64,000 nt of DNA. It comes from Flagellimonas sp. 389. GTDB taxonomy: Bacteria; Bacteroidota; Bacteroidia; Flavobacteriales; Flavobacteriaceae. A model generated the notes under the pieces. It worked only from the letters and a program-made list of their open reading frames with translations, was not told the origin of the DNA and did no database searches. The stretch covers positions 62,001-126,000 of the forward strand of contig NZ_JAHCMU010000001.1 in the NCBI RefSeq assembly GCF_018449435.1. Direction: 5' to 3'. Below, piece by piece: positions 9,604 to 19,077 of this stretch. Position 1 is the first letter of the stretch. Every line of letters begins with the position of its first letter. The position numbers and the translations under genes are program-made.

Positions 9604-9975
9604 ATGAAATCCCTTGTATCTATTATACTCACCGCTGGTTTAACAGCATCACTATCAGCACAAGAAGGTAGCATTACTATTGAACAGGACCCTCGTATCG
9701 ATGAATTGGTAAAACGATATAGTGAAGTGAATTCCAAGACGGATTTTTACCAAATTCAAGTCGGTTTTGGCAGCTATCAGAAGGCTAAAAACCTAAAGGC
9801 AAAAGTGGATATCGATTTCCCAACTTGGTATTCAAAAATTGAATTTGAATCTCCTACGTATCGAGTTCGATTGGGTAAATTCAAAACAAAATTAGAAGCG
9901 GAACGAAAATACTTGGAAGTACGAAAAAAGTATCCGGATGCCATGCTTTTAAAACCCGAAAATGATTCCAGATAA
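9604..9975 (+). CDS. small secreted SPOR-domain protein
   Basis: This 123-residue protein has a short signal peptide (to about residue 20, ending SLSAQ). A SPOR-like domain follows: FYQIQVGFGSY, then PTYRVRLGKFKTKLEAER and KKYPDAMLLKP. SPOR domains bind peptidoglycan strands stripped of stem peptides and often act in cell division or envelope remodelling. Nothing else is fused to it, so it may be a periplasmic peptidoglycan-binding accessory protein. It stands alone between two minus-strand operons and is closed by a bidirectional terminator. Confidence 0.8.
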   Translation: MKSLVSIILTAGLTASLSAQEGSITIEQDPRIDELVKRYSEVNSKTDFYQIQVGFGSYQKAKNLKAKVDIDFPTWYSKIEFESPTYRVRLGKFKTKLEAERKYLEVRKKYPDAMLLKPENDSR

Positions 9976-9981
9976 GACAAT

Positions 9982-10010
9982 AAAAAATCCCGCCAAGGCG
10001 GGATTTTTTA
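9982..10010. terminator. bidirectional rho-independent terminator
   Basis: AAAAAATCCCGCC, a two-base loop AA, then GGCGGGATTTTTT forms a perfect stem. An A-tract precedes it and a T-tract follows, so it can end both the plus-strand SPOR gene and the minus-strand rimP-nusA-infB operon, which converge here. Confidence 0.9.
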
Positions 10011-10030
10011 GTTAAAGCTTAGTTTTTACT

Positions 10031-12817
10031 TTAAAGCTTTTTCTTAACGGCAACTTCTTGGAATGCTTCCACGATATCACCTTCCTTTATATCATTGTAA
10101 TTCTTAATCTGCAATCCACAATCATATCCTTTGGACACTTCCTTTACATCGTCCTTAAAACGTTTTAAAGAGGCTAGCTCACCTGTGTAGACTACCACGC
10201 CTTCACGAATAAGCCTGATTCTGGAATTTCTGAATATCTTACCACTGGTCACCATACAACCGGCAATAGTTCCGATCTTAGAAATCTTGAAGGTTTCCCT
10301 GATTTCGGCATTACCCGTTATCTCCTCTTTCATTTCTGGGGACAACATACCTTCCATGGCATCCTTCAGGTCGTTGATGGCATCATAGATGATGGAATAC
10401 ATTCTAATATCTATTTCCTCTTTATCAGCTACCATGCGGGCATTGCCCATAGGCCTAACATTAAATCCGATGATTATAGCATCCGAAGCACTTGCGAGCA
10501 ACACATCAGATTCAGTAATGGCCCCAACTCCTTTATGAATAATATTTACCTGAATTTCATCAGTAGATAATTTCTGGAATGAATCCGTTAACGCTTCTAC
10601 AGAACCGTCCACATCACCTTTAAGGATAATATTGAGCTCTTGGAAATCACCTAAGGCAATTCTTCTTCCAATTTCATCCAAAGTAATGTGTCTCTGCGTA
10701 CGAACGGATTGTTCACGTTGCAACTGCGAACGCTTGGTTGCAATCTGCTTCGCTTCACGCTCATCTTCAAGTACACTAAATTTATCTCCTGCCTGTGGCG
10801 CTCCATCCAAACCTAGAATTGAGATCGGCGTAGCAGGCCCAGCTTTTTTGATATCATTACCACGTTCATCTTGCATGGCTTTTACTTTACCACTACAAGT
10901 TCCCGCCAAAACATAATCCCCTATCTCAAGTGTTCCTGTCTGGACCAAAATAGTGGATACATACCCTCTACCTTTATCCAAGAAAGCTTCAACTACCGTT
11001 CCCGAAGCCAATCGGTCAGGATTGGCCTTTAATTCCAATAATTCAGCTTCCAACAACACTTTTTCCAAAAGCTCATTGACACCTTGGCCTGTTTTTGCCG
11101 AAATATCGTGGGACTGAATTTTACCTCCCCAATCTTCCACTAGCAAGTTCATGCCCGCCAAACCTTCTTTAATCTTATCTGGATTGGCCGTAGGCCTATC
11201 AATCTTATTTATAGCAAATACGATTGGCACACTTGCTGCTTGAGCATGACTAATGGCCTCCTTGGTCTGTGGCATAATATCATCATCCGCTGCAACAACA
11301 ATAATAGCGATATCCGTTACTTGGGCACCACGTGCACGCATGGCCGTAAAGGCTTCGTGACCTGGTGTATCCAAGAATGTTATTTTTTGACCGTCTTTTA
11401 ACGATACTCCATAGGCACCAATATGCTGTGTAATTCCACCGCTTTCTCCTGCAATAACATTTTCTTCTCTTACATAATCCAGCAATGATGTTTTACCATG
11501 ATCAACGTGACCCATTACAGTGACGATAGGTGCTCTTGGTTTTAAATCTTCTGGCGCGTCCACCTCTTCTTCTATGGCTTCTTCAATATCCGCCGTAACG
11601 AACTCTACTTCATATCCAAATTCTTCCGCTACTATAGAAAGTGTTTCAGCATCTAATCGCTGGTTCATGGTCACCATGATTCCCAAGGACATACAAGCGG
11701 ATATAATTTGGGTAGATGAAACATTCATCATAGTGGCCACTTCATTTACGGTAACAAACTCCGTAACCTTAAGCACTTTGCTCTCCAATTCCTGAAGCTC
11801 AAGATCTTTCTCCGTCTGCTGACGATGTTGATCTCTTTTCTCCCTACGATATTTTGCACCTTTACCCTTACTGGATTTACCCTGAAGTTTTTCCAAGGTT
11901 TCCCGTACTTGTTTTTGTACTTCTTCTTCTGTTGGCTCTACTTTTGGAGCAGATGTACGTTGATTACCCCTTCTGCCCGGACCACTATTGTTTCCTCCCC
12001 TGTTGTTTGGACGGTTTCCGCCTCCATTTTGGGATGGGTTTTTACTGATAATACGCTTACGGCGTTTTCTTCTATCCGCATTACTATCCGAAGATGAAGC
12101 AGCTGGTTTTTTAGGTTCTTCCTTCTTTTTCTTGGGTTTGTTAAATTGGGAGAGATCTATTTTGTCACCGGTTATTTTTGGCCCACTAAGCTTTTTATAC
12201 TGTGTTTGTATTGCTTCAGGTTCTTTAGGCTCATCATCCTCTTTCTCCGACTTCACAACTTTCTGTGGCTCAACGGCCTTCTTAGGCTCTTCTTTTACCT
12301 CTGCTTCTACTTTTTCTACCTGAGCAACTTGTTTTTCTTCTTCTTTTTGTACGGTAACTGGTACCTCCTCAACCTTTTCCTCTTCTTTTTGCACAACAAC
12401 CGGTGCCTCCTCAACTACTTCAGGCTTTTCTTCGACTTTAGGGGATTCAGGTTTTTTATCCAAGTCTATTTTACCCACCGTTTTAGGGCCGGATAGTTCC
12501 ACCTTGGCCTTAATGACCTGCTGAGCATTTCTTTTTTCTCTGGCAAGTCTTCGTTCCTCTTGTTCTTGTTCAATTTGGACTCTCAGCGCTTCTTTTTCTT
12601 TGCGCTTTTCTTCACCAACTTCTTTTGAAGCTACCTTTTTGCTCTTATCTGTCTGGAACTCATCCAACAGCACTTGATACACCTCATCCGTAATCTTTGT
12701 TGTAGGCCTTGCCTCAACCTCGTGCCCTACGGAAGAAAGGTGGTCCACAGCCCTATCCAGTGAAATGTTCAATTCCCTGAGAACTTTATTAAGCCTTATT
12801 GTTGGGTTTCCTGCCAT
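10031..12817 (-). CDS. infB: translation initiation factor IF-2
   Basis: This 928-residue GTPase brings initiator tRNA to the 30S subunit. An IF2_N segment lies at the N-terminus, followed by a long Lys/Glu/Val/Pro-rich linker (about residues 80-340) and a second IF2_N segment. The G domain has GHVDHGKTS (G1), DTPGHEAF (G3) and NKID (G4). Domains II to IV then run to the C-terminus. The length is normal for Bacteroidota. It is the last gene of the rimP-nusA-infB unit, 44 bp after nusA, and ends just before a bidirectional terminator. Confidence 0.98.
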   Translation of the reverse strand: MAGNPTIRLNKVLRELNISLDRAVDHLSSVGHEVEARPTTKITDEVYQVLLDEFQTDKSKKVASKEVGEEKRKEKEALRVQIEQEQEERRLAREKRNAQQVIKAKVELSGPKTVGKIDLDKKPESPKVEEKPEVVEEAPVVVQKEEEKVEEVPVTVQKEEEKQVAQVEKVEAEVKEEPKKAVEPQKVVKSEKEDDEPKEPEAIQTQYKKLSGPKITGDKIDLSQFNKPKKKKEEPKKPAASSSDSNADRRKRRKRIISKNPSQNGGGNRPNNRGGNNSGPGRRGNQRTSAPKVEPTEEEVQKQVRETLEKLQGKSSKGKGAKYRREKRDQHRQQTEKDLELQELESKVLKVTEFVTVNEVATMMNVSSTQIISACMSLGIMVTMNQRLDAETLSIVAEEFGYEVEFVTADIEEAIEEEVDAPEDLKPRAPIVTVMGHVDHGKTSLLDYVREENVIAGESGGITQHIGAYGVSLKDGQKITFLDTPGHEAFTAMRARGAQVTDIAIIVVAADDDIMPQTKEAISHAQAASVPIVFAINKIDRPTANPDKIKEGLAGMNLLVEDWGGKIQSHDISAKTGQGVNELLEKVLLEAELLELKANPDRLASGTVVEAFLDKGRGYVSTILVQTGTLEIGDYVLAGTCSGKVKAMQDERGNDIKKAGPATPISILGLDGAPQAGDKFSVLEDEREAKQIATKRSQLQREQSVRTQRHITLDEIGRRIALGDFQELNIILKGDVDGSVEALTDSFQKLSTDEIQVNIIHKGVGAITESDVLLASASDAIIIGFNVRPMGNARMVADKEEIDIRMYSIIYDAINDLKDAMEGMLSPEMKEEITGNAEIRETFKISKIGTIAGCMVTSGKIFRNSRIRLIREGVVVYTGELASLKRFKDDVKEVSKGYDCGLQIKNYNDIKEGDIVEAFQEVAVKKKL

Positions 12818-12861
12818 AAATTGTATTTCCTTGCCCTAAAAATTCGCTGCTAATATATAGT

Positions 12862-14094
12862 TTAATCTTCAAATTCCTCTTTGAGGATGCGCACTACATT
12901 CTGAACGGTCTCGTCTTCCAAATCCGTACGCTTTATCAAATCATTGACATCTTGTTCCAAAACACTTCTTGCTGTGTCCAAACCAATCTTCTTAAACTCA
13001 TCAATGACCCATGCTTCTATTTCATCTGAGAACTCCGTTAATTCCACATCCTCTTCAACACCTTCACGGAACACATCTATCTCATATCCAGTTAATTGTC
13101 CTGCCAATCGAATATTGTGACCGCCTCTACCTATCGCTTTTGAAACTTCCTCTGGCTTTAAGTATACTTGGGCCGTTTTCTTCTCGTCATTGAGTTTAAC
13201 AGATGATACTCTTGCAGGACTCAATGCACGGGTTACCATTAATTGGGAATTGTTGGTCCAATTGATAACATCAATATTTTCATTGCCCAATTCCCTAACG
13301 ATACCATGAATACGAGAACCTTTCATACCCACACAGGCACCAACAGGATCAATTCTATCATCGTACGAGTCCACAGCTACCTTGGCCTTCTCACCGGGTA
13401 TTCTCACTGCTTTCTTAATTGTAATCAATCCATCAAAAACCTCTGGTATCTCTTGGAAAAATAATTGTTCCAAGAAAATAGGCGAAGTTCTGGACATTAT
13501 GATTGCTGGTTTGTTCCCCTTCAGATCAACACTTTCAATTACGCCCCTTACATTGTCTCCTTTTCTAAAAAAGTCGGAAGGAATCTGTTTTTCCTTTGGA
13601 AGTATGATTTCATTTCCTTCATCATCCAACAAAATAATCGCTTTATGACGAATATGGTGTACTTCCGCAGTATAAATTTCCCCTTCAAGATCTTTAAACT
13701 GCTTGTAAATGGTTGTATTGTCATGTTCATGAATCTTGGAAATCAGGTTTTGACGTAACGCCAAAATCGCTCTTCTTCCCAAGTCCATTAATTTTACTTC
13801 TTCGGATACATCTTCTCCAACTTCAAAATCCGGTTCGATCTTCCTAGCTTCCGACAGCGAAATTTCCTCATTGGGCTCTTCTACTTCGCCATCCTCTACC
13901 ACTACACGGTTTCTCCAAATCTCTAAATCTCCTTTATCTGGGTTGATAATGATGTCAAAATTCTCATCAGAACCAAACTTTTTCTTAAGTGCATTTCGGA
14001 AAACGTCTTCCAAAATTGCCATAAGCGTTACCCTATCTATAAACTTATCGTCCTTGAATTCCGAAAAGGATTCGATGAGCGCTAGGTTTTCCAT
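12862..14094 (-). CDS. nusA: transcription termination/antitermination factor NusA
   Basis: This 410-residue protein has the NusA N-terminal RNA-polymerase-binding domain, an S1 domain (about residues 140-205) and two KH domains. The KH region includes GACVGMKGSRI and the second KH motif AIGRGGHNIRLA. The C-terminal acidic repeats of the E. coli protein are absent, as expected for this phylum. NusA modulates pausing, termination and antitermination. It lies 13 bp after rimP and upstream of infB, the classical gene order. Confidence 0.97.
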   Translation of the reverse strand: MENLALIESFSEFKDDKFIDRVTLMAILEDVFRNALKKKFGSDENFDIIINPDKGDLEIWRNRVVVEDGEVEEPNEEISLSEARKIEPDFEVGEDVSEEVKLMDLGRRAILALRQNLISKIHEHDNTTIYKQFKDLEGEIYTAEVHHIRHKAIILLDDEGNEIILPKEKQIPSDFFRKGDNVRGVIESVDLKGNKPAIIMSRTSPIFLEQLFFQEIPEVFDGLITIKKAVRIPGEKAKVAVDSYDDRIDPVGACVGMKGSRIHGIVRELGNENIDVINWTNNSQLMVTRALSPARVSSVKLNDEKKTAQVYLKPEEVSKAIGRGGHNIRLAGQLTGYEIDVFREGVEEDVELTEFSDEIEAWVIDEFKKIGLDTARSVLEQDVNDLIKRTDLEDETVQNVVRILKEEFED

Positions 14095-14107
14095 TTTTGA
14101 ACTACAA

Positions 14108-14569
14108 TTAAAATTTTAATATAACTTTTGCTTCATGGATATCAGAAAACGCAATTTCTCGCTTTTTCTGCACCGTAACTTTTCCTTTACCAACGGGCTT
14201 GGGCTCTCTTGCCTTCCACTCCAAGGTAATTTTATCTTCTGTTGCTTGGGTCAAGTTTCCTTCCAGTTCTTCGTCCGCTATCTTCACCATGAGCTTTCTT
14301 CCAATATTTTTTTTATACTGACGCGGCAGCTCTAATGGTGAAGCAGCCCCGGCAGAGGTCACTTCCAAAGAAAAATCTTCTTCTTCGCGGTCCAAGTTAT
14401 GCTCAATGGCTCTACTGACATCCATACAATCCTGAAGGTCAACCCCCTCATCTCCATCCAAAACAACTCGGATCGTATTATTGTTTTCAACCGTAAAATC
14501 AATCAAAAATAAAGATGGTTTTTCCTCCAGTGCTTTATCTAATAATGATGTTACCTTTTCCTTAAACAT
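14108..14569 (-). CDS. rimP: ribosome maturation factor RimP
   Basis: The 153-residue protein starting [14 protein letters not shown] is a RimP-type 30S maturation factor. The N-terminal domain carries a conserved [12 protein letters not shown] motif, followed by ALEHNL-like DRE sequences and a small SH3-like C-terminal domain. I chose ATG 14569; a TTG four codons upstream would add FNF, which is not typical of the family. It is the first gene of rimP-nusA-infB. The 5' leader carries a strong hairpin directly before the start. Confidence 0.95.
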   Translation of the reverse strand: MFKEKVTSLLDKALEEKPSLFLIDFTVENNNTIRVVLDGDEGVDLQDCMDVSRAIEHNLDREEEDFSLEVTSAGAASPLELPRQYKKNIGRKLMVKIADEELEGNLTQATEDKITLEWKAREPKPVGKGKVTVQKKREIAFSDIHEAKVILKF

Positions 14570-14573
14570 AAAA

Positions 14574-14618
14574 TTAAACAATAAAAGAGGGGACTCGAAG
14601 TCCCCTCATGAATACCAT
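14574..14618 (-). other. possible leader peptide of the rimP operon (14 codons)
   Basis: Between the predicted transcription start (about 14630) and rimP lies a short frame ATG...TAA, encoding [14 protein letters not shown]. It runs through the whole leader hairpin and ends five bases before the rimP ATG. Translation of this frame would disrupt the hairpin. There is no independent evidence that it is translated, and so short a frame can arise by chance. Confidence 0.2.
14583..14607 (-). terminator. terminator-like hairpin in the rimP leader (possible attenuator)
   Basis: On the minus strand GAGGGGACT, loop TCG, AGTCCCCTC forms a perfect 9-bp stem followed by TTTTATTGTTT. It lies between the predicted rimP promoter and the rimP start codon, so it sits inside the operon's own leader. 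A hairpin this GC-rich with a U-run looks like an intrinsic terminator, which would make it an attenuator for rimP-nusA-infB. It could also serve as an RNA-stability element. Confidence 0.65.
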
Positions 14619-14636
14619 TTTATTCGTTCAGTGGTG

Positions 14637-14668
14637 CAAATATACAACAATTATTACTGTATTTGCAA
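14637..14668 (-). promoter_or_regulatory. promoter of rimP-nusA-infB
   Basis: The minus strand has TTG (14668-14666), 21 bases, then TATATTTG (14644-14637), an exact match to the Bacteroidota -7 consensus TAnnTTTG. The predicted start near 14630 leaves a leader of about 60 nt that includes the hairpin at 14583-14607. Confidence 0.65.
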
Positions 14669-14681
14669 CTGGACATTTTAT

Positions 14682-14714
14682 AAAAAATCCCAGCTTCAGA
14701 TGAAACTGGGATTT
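14682..14714 (-). terminator. terminator of tRNA-Gln
   Basis: On the minus strand AAATCCCAG, an inner imperfect stem, then CTGGGATTT is followed by further T residues. It begins 15 bp after the 3' end of tRNA-Gln and upstream of the rimP promoter, so it separates the tRNA from the rimP operon. Confidence 0.8.
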
Positions 14715-14728
14715 CCATTCGCTTTTTG

Positions 14729-14800
14729 TTGACCCACTAGGACTCGAACCTAGAACGACTGGACCAAAACCAGCTGTGTTGCCAATTACACCATGGGTCA
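14729..14800 (-). tRNA. tRNA-Gln (anticodon TTG)
   Basis: The minus strand folds into a full cloverleaf. The acceptor stem TGACCCA pairs with TGGGTCA; a D arm, the anticodon stem GCTGG/CCAGT with loop TTTTGGA (anticodon TTG), and a T arm with GGTTCGAGTCC follow. The discriminator base is A at 14729. The CCA end is not fully encoded. A consensus promoter and a terminator flank it. Confidence 0.97.
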
Positions 14801-14817
14801 TTATCAATAAGAGCGTG

Positions 14818-14848
14818 CAAATTTAAAACAAACTTTGGTTTCGACAAA
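14818..14848 (-). promoter_or_regulatory. promoter of tRNA-Gln
   Basis: The minus strand shows TTTG (14848-14845), exactly 19 bases, then TAAATTTG (14825-14818). Both boxes and the spacer fit the vegetative promoter of Bacteroidota. The -7 box ends 18 bp before the tRNA, giving a start about ten bases upstream of the mature 5' end. Confidence 0.8.
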
Positions 14849-14969
14849 TATTTTGGGTAAGATTCCAAACTATTTTTCATGAATGGTACCTGTTAAAGCT
14901 TTTCCAAAAATGAACGACCTTCTCTACTATATTTACTAAATTCGCCCCAACTTGGTAAACACCAATTTT

Positions 14970-17900
14970 ATGTTTGCAAATGACTTCAAGAAATGGGATA
15001 CCATATTAGGATGGTGCTCCTTTGCCATAGCTTTTATTGTTTATGCATTGACCGTAGAACCTACGGGCAGTTTTTGGGATGCAGGTGAATACATCACCAC
15101 TTCGGCAAAATTACAGGTAGGACACCCTCCAGGCGCTCCACTTTTACAGATGATAGGGGCCTTCTTTTCCATATTTGCTTTTGGAGACACCTCTAAAATA
15201 GCTTTAATGGTAAATGCAGTTTCCATTGTTTCAAGTGCTTTTGCCGTACTGTTTACTTTTTGGACAATTACCAATCTGACCCGTAAACTTATATCCAATA
15301 AAAAATCCATTACCAACAGTAAGGCTATTGCCATTTTTGGAAGTGGTCTAGTTGGCGCCTTGGCCTTTACTTTTTCAGATAGCTTTTGGTTCAATGCCGT
15401 GGAAACAGAAGTATATGCCATGGCAAGTTTAATTATGGCCTTATTATTATGGCTTGGCCTAAAGTGGACGGACAATCTTGAAGAACCTAGAGGTAACAGA
15501 TGGTTATTACTTATCTGTTTTTTAGTCGGTCTAACCTTTGGGATTCAATTTATGGGATTCTTGGCCATACCATCAATAGGACTTTTATATTACTTTAAAA
15601 AGTACAAGGAAACGACGGTCAAGAATTTTCTTTTGGCCAATATAATAGTTGTAGCCTTATTGATGTTGGTCTACAAATTTTCTTTGACCTATGTACTTCA
15701 ACTTTTTGGATGGGGCGAGGTATTTTTTATTAATAATATTGGACTGCCATTCAATTCTGGTTCTATAATAATAGGACTGTTATTTATAGCCGCATTTTAT
15801 TTTGGCCTACGATATACAAGAAAAAACAATTTTCAAACGGCAAATACCATTGTTTTATGTTTAATGTTTCTCTTTTTGGGATTCTCTTCGTGGCTTATGC
15901 TGCCCATTAGGGCAAATGCCAAAACTGTTGTAAATGAAAATGACCCTTCAGATGCCCGATCACTACTGGCATATTACAATAGGGAACAATATCCTGGAGT
16001 GGAAAGCCCTTTTTACGGAGCCTATTATTCAGACAGCTTTGCACCGGCCGGAGAGGATATTGATGATCGCCCTAAATATGAGAGAGATGAAAAACTGGGC
16101 AAGTATATCATCGTTAACAACTATAAGGATGCTATCCAAGGCCCAAATAAAGACCATGTTGGTTTTCTTCCGAGATTGTGGAGCGACCAGCACGCAGAGA
16201 ACTATATGCGTCATTTTGGGGTATTGGAGTTCAGAATAAAATCGGAATACATCTCTAACAATGAGCTAAGACAGGCAGTATCCCAATTTAAAAGTGCCTA
16301 TTCCCAAGGTGAACTGGACACGGAACAGTATATGCGATTTTTACGTGAGTTTAGTGAATATATCGAAGTTGAACCACCTACATTGGGACAAAACCTAAAA
16401 TATCTTTTTCAATTTCAATTTGGTTACATGTACATGCGCTATTTCATGTGGAATTTTACAGGTCGACAGAATGATATTCAAGGAAGGTATGATGAAAACG
16501 GAAATTGGTTAAGCGGCATTGGATTTATAGACAGTCTTCGTTTAGGCTCCCAAAACAACCTACCGGACGATTGGAAAAACAACAAAGGAAGAAACACCTA
16601 TTTCTTTTTGCCCTTGTTATTGGGGATTATTGGAATCGTCTTTCAAGTTTCAAAAAACCCCAAACATTTTTGGGTGCTTCTGGTGTTTTTCTTGTTTACC
16701 GGGCTTGCCATACAATTCTATACCAATCCCTATATTTTTCAGCCTAGGGAACGTGACTACTCACTAGTGGGGTCTTTTTATGTTTTTTGCATATGGATAG
16801 GTATTGGGGTATATGGCCTTTTTGATGAGTTCAAAAAACTACTCTCGGCAAAAATAGCAGCTCCTGTAATTACCATCTTGTGTCTTTTGGCAGTACCATT
16901 TTTGATGGCATTTCAGAATTGGGATGATCATGACCGCTCAAATCGTTACACAGCCAATTCGACTGCAAAAGCGTATTTAGATTCCACTAAAGAAGATGCA
17001 GGGGCCATTTTATTTACAATTGGTGACAATGACACTTTTCCGTTATGGTACGCACAAGAAATTGAAGGCCATAGAACAGATGTTCGTATAGTGAACACAA
17101 GTCTTTTCGCAACAGATTGGTATATTGACCAAATGAAGCGCAAAGCTTATGAAAGCGACCCCATCCCATCCCAACTCACACACGATAAGTATCGATATGG
17201 TTCCAGGGATGCTGTTTATTACCAAGGGGTCACTGAAAACCGCTGGAACATCAAAGACTTTGTAAATTGGATCGGTAGCGATAAGCCTCAAACAAAGTTC
17301 AAGTACCTATTGGAAAAACAAGGTGCGGATCTTAGTGCTTATTCCGAAAGCAATCTAGATATTGTATATTACCCAACAAATAAGTTAAGAATCCCTGTCA
17401 ACAAGGAGAATGTTTTAAAGAGCGGACTGGTCAAAGAAAAGGATTCCGCTTTAATTGTTGATTATATTGATATTGATTTACCTCAAAGTGCGCTTCCCAA
17501 AAATAGAATTTTAATGTTGGACCTGATTGCCAATAACGATTGGAAAAGACCTATCTATTTTTCTGGGGGCAGCTTTGATAATGCCGAATATATTTGGATG
17601 AAGGATTATCTTCAGCTGGATGGATTAGTATACAAATTGGTACCGATCAAAACCAAAAATAGAAACTCTTTCGAAATGGGACGTATCGACAGTGATCTAA
17701 TGTACGATATCGTCAAAAAGTGGGATTGGGGAAATTCTGGTGGTGATATCTACCATGACACCCAAACACGCTCCCAGGGATTATCGTTCAGGAGTAATTT
17801 GGCAAGATTGATGGAAACATTGATTGCAGAGAACAAAATTGAAAAGGCAAAAGATGTCATTGATATCGCAATGACCAATATACCAGTTGAGCACTTCTAT

Positions 17901-18296
17901 TTCTATGCCTTTGTTGAGCCTTTTGTAGATGGGTATTACAAAGTAGGTGAAACGGAAAAGGCCAGAGCTCTTTTTGAAAAATTAAAATCAGTATATCAAG
18001 ACCGTTTAGAGTATTATTCGGGGATTCCTCTGGATGAGCAGTATGAAAAAATTGATGATATTTTAGCTGACATGCAGGCCTATCGTAGGAATATAGATAT
18101 TCTTATCGAGAATCAAGATAGAGAACTTGCGGAGTCAGAAACATTGATATTCAATGAATACATTGATAAGTTTTCTCAATTTATAGGTGAAGAAGAGGAA
18201 GTTTTTGAAGAACCCATACCGGACCCCGATTTGCAGGACTCCGTTCTATTGGATAGCATGCAACTTATGGACACCATTTCTAAAATAAATCAATAA
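14970..18296 (+). CDS. DUF2723 polytopic membrane protein (putative protein O-mannosyltransferase-like)
   Basis: I start at ATG 14970 (MFANDFKKWDTILGW); a TTG six codons upstream is less likely. The protein is 1108 residues. The N-terminal half is DUF2723, with about ten membrane spans and the conserved early motif EPTGSFWDAGEY followed by QVGHPPGAPLLQM. This acidic-loop pattern resembles GT-C glycosyltransferases such as protein O-mannosyltransferases. The C-terminal third is soluble and largely helical. The family is large and common in Bacteroidota, where it is suspected of glycosylating exported proteins. The donor and acceptor cannot be inferred from the sequence. It is monocistronic. 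Confidence 0.85.
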   Translation: MFANDFKKWDTILGWCSFAIAFIVYALTVEPTGSFWDAGEYITTSAKLQVGHPPGAPLLQMIGAFFSIFAFGDTSKIALMVNAVSIVSSAFAVLFTFWTITNLTRKLISNKKSITNSKAIAIFGSGLVGALAFTFSDSFWFNAVETEVYAMASLIMALLLWLGLKWTDNLEEPRGNRWLLLICFLVGLTFGIQFMGFLAIPSIGLLYYFKKYKETTVKNFLLANIIVVALLMLVYKFSLTYVLQLFGWGEVFFINNIGLPFNSGSIIIGLLFIAAFYFGLRYTRKNNFQTANTIVLCLMFLFLGFSSWLMLPIRANAKTVVNENDPSDARSLLAYYNREQYPGVESPFYGAYYSDSFAPAGEDIDDRPKYERDEKLGKYIIVNNYKDAIQGPNKDHVGFLPRLWSDQHAENYMRHFGVLEFRIKSEYISNNELRQAVSQFKSAYSQGELDTEQYMRFLREFSEYIEVEPPTLGQNLKYLFQFQFGYMYMRYFMWNFTGRQNDIQGRYDENGNWLSGIGFIDSLRLGSQNNLPDDWKNNKGRNTYFFLPLLLGIIGIVFQVSKNPKHFWVLLVFFLFTGLAIQFYTNPYIFQPRERDYSLVGSFYVFCIWIGIGVYGLFDEFKKLLSAKIAAPVITILCLLAVPFLMAFQNWDDHDRSNRYTANSTAKAYLDSTKEDAGAILFTIGDNDTFPLWYAQEIEGHRTDVRIVNTSLFATDWYIDQMKRKAYESDPIPSQLTHDKYRYGSRDAVYYQGVTENRWNIKDFVNWIGSDKPQTKFKYLLEKQGADLSAYSESNLDIVYYPTNKLRIPVNKENVLKSGLVKEKDSALIVDYIDIDLPQSALPKNRILMLDLIANNDWKRPIYFSGGSFDNAEYIWMKDYLQLDGLVYKLVPIKTKNRNSFEMGRIDSDLMYDIVKKWDWGNSGGDIYHDTQTRSQGLSFRSNLARLMETLIAENKIEKAKDVIDIAMTNIPVEHFYFYAFVEPFVDGYYKVGETEKARALFEKLKSVYQDRLEYYSGIPLDEQYEKIDDILADMQAYRRNIDILIENQDRELAESETLIFNEYIDKFSQFIGEEEEVFEEPIPDPDLQDSVLLDSMQLMDTISKINQ

Positions 18297-18319
18297 TATT
18301 TCCCTTTAAGAAACTTTTG

Positions 18320-18340
18320 TTAAAAGCGGAAAGCTTTTAA
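18320..18340 (+). terminator. weak hairpin after the DUF2723 gene
   Basis: TTAAAAGC, loop GGAAA, GCTTTTAA forms an 8-bp but AT-rich stem 24 bp after the stop. There is no long T-run, so it is only a weak terminator candidate. Confidence 0.3.
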
Positions 18341-18382
18341 TGAAAACTCGACTATGGTTTAAATTTAAAAATAATCATAGCG

Positions 18383-19033
18383 ATGACACTTAACTTACAG
18401 AAGAACTTACAAAAAAACGAAAAAACTCATCAAAGGCTATACCCCAAGATAAGTACGCCGTAATGCAACAAAGCAAGGAAGAATTGTTGAATGCGAATAT
18501 TTCAGATAAGGCTATAAAGGCAGATGATATTCTCCCAGACTTTCAACTGCCAGATGAGCATGGAAATCCAGTTTCACTAAATGAAATACTTCAAAATGAG
18601 TATCTGATCATATCTTTTTATCGCGGAGGTTGGTGCCCTTATTGTAATTTGGAGCTTGGCGCTTTACAACAACATTTGGAAGAATTTAAACAACTTGGAG
18701 CTGACTTGGTGGCCATTTCACCAGAAACTCCAGATAATTCATTAACTACTTCTGAAAAAAATGAGTTGCAATTTAAAATACTCAGCGACATTAATAATAC
18801 GTATGCAAAAAAGTTAAACCTAGTCTTTCAAATGCCAGAAAATCTAAGGGATGTTTATGATTCTTTTGGACTTCATGTAGATAAGCATAATGGTAACACA
18901 GATTATGAACTTCCCATACCAGCCACCTACGGTCATCTGTAGGAACAAAACCGTTGTTCACCATTTCGTCTCCGAAGATTACACGTTAAGACTAGACCCC
19001 AAAAGTATTTTGGATTTTTTGAAGAACAAATAA
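18383..19033 (+). pseudogene. peroxiredoxin-like (AhpC/TSA, thioredoxin-fold) gene broken by two frameshifts
   Basis: The central open segment (ATG 18463 to TAG 18942, 159 codons) has the redox motif FYRGGWCPYC and then AISPETPDNSL, typical of the 'peroxiredoxin-like family' of about 215 residues. The family N-terminus (LTEELTKK, then AIPQDKYAVMQQS) is in the same frame upstream. Its natural ATG at 18383 is out of frame, consistent with a CTTAA-type duplication near 18388-18397. The C-terminus stops early: with one G removed at 18931-18932 the frame continues PATYVI, then VVHHFVSEDYTLRLDP, to TAA 19033. Two independent disruptions suggest a decayed gene. Two sequencing errors are the alternative. 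Confidence 0.8.
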
Positions 19034-19046
19034 TGAAAAGGAAATT

Positions 19047-19077
19047 AAATACCGTCTAGAACTTCTAGGCGGTATTT
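19047..19077. terminator. bidirectional terminator
   Basis: AAATACCGTCTAGAA and TTCTAGGCGGTATTT pair with one G-T wobble across a one-base loop, with A and T runs on both sides. It ends the broken peroxiredoxin gene on the plus strand and abuts the stop codon of the convergent thioredoxin-like gene. Confidence 0.8.

Noticed and set aside
11825-12323. Plus-strand frames rich in Phe/Leu antisense to infB
   Set aside because: They are shadows of the Lys/Glu-rich IF-2 linker on the minus strand; the hydrophobic look comes from the complement of AAA/GAA codons.
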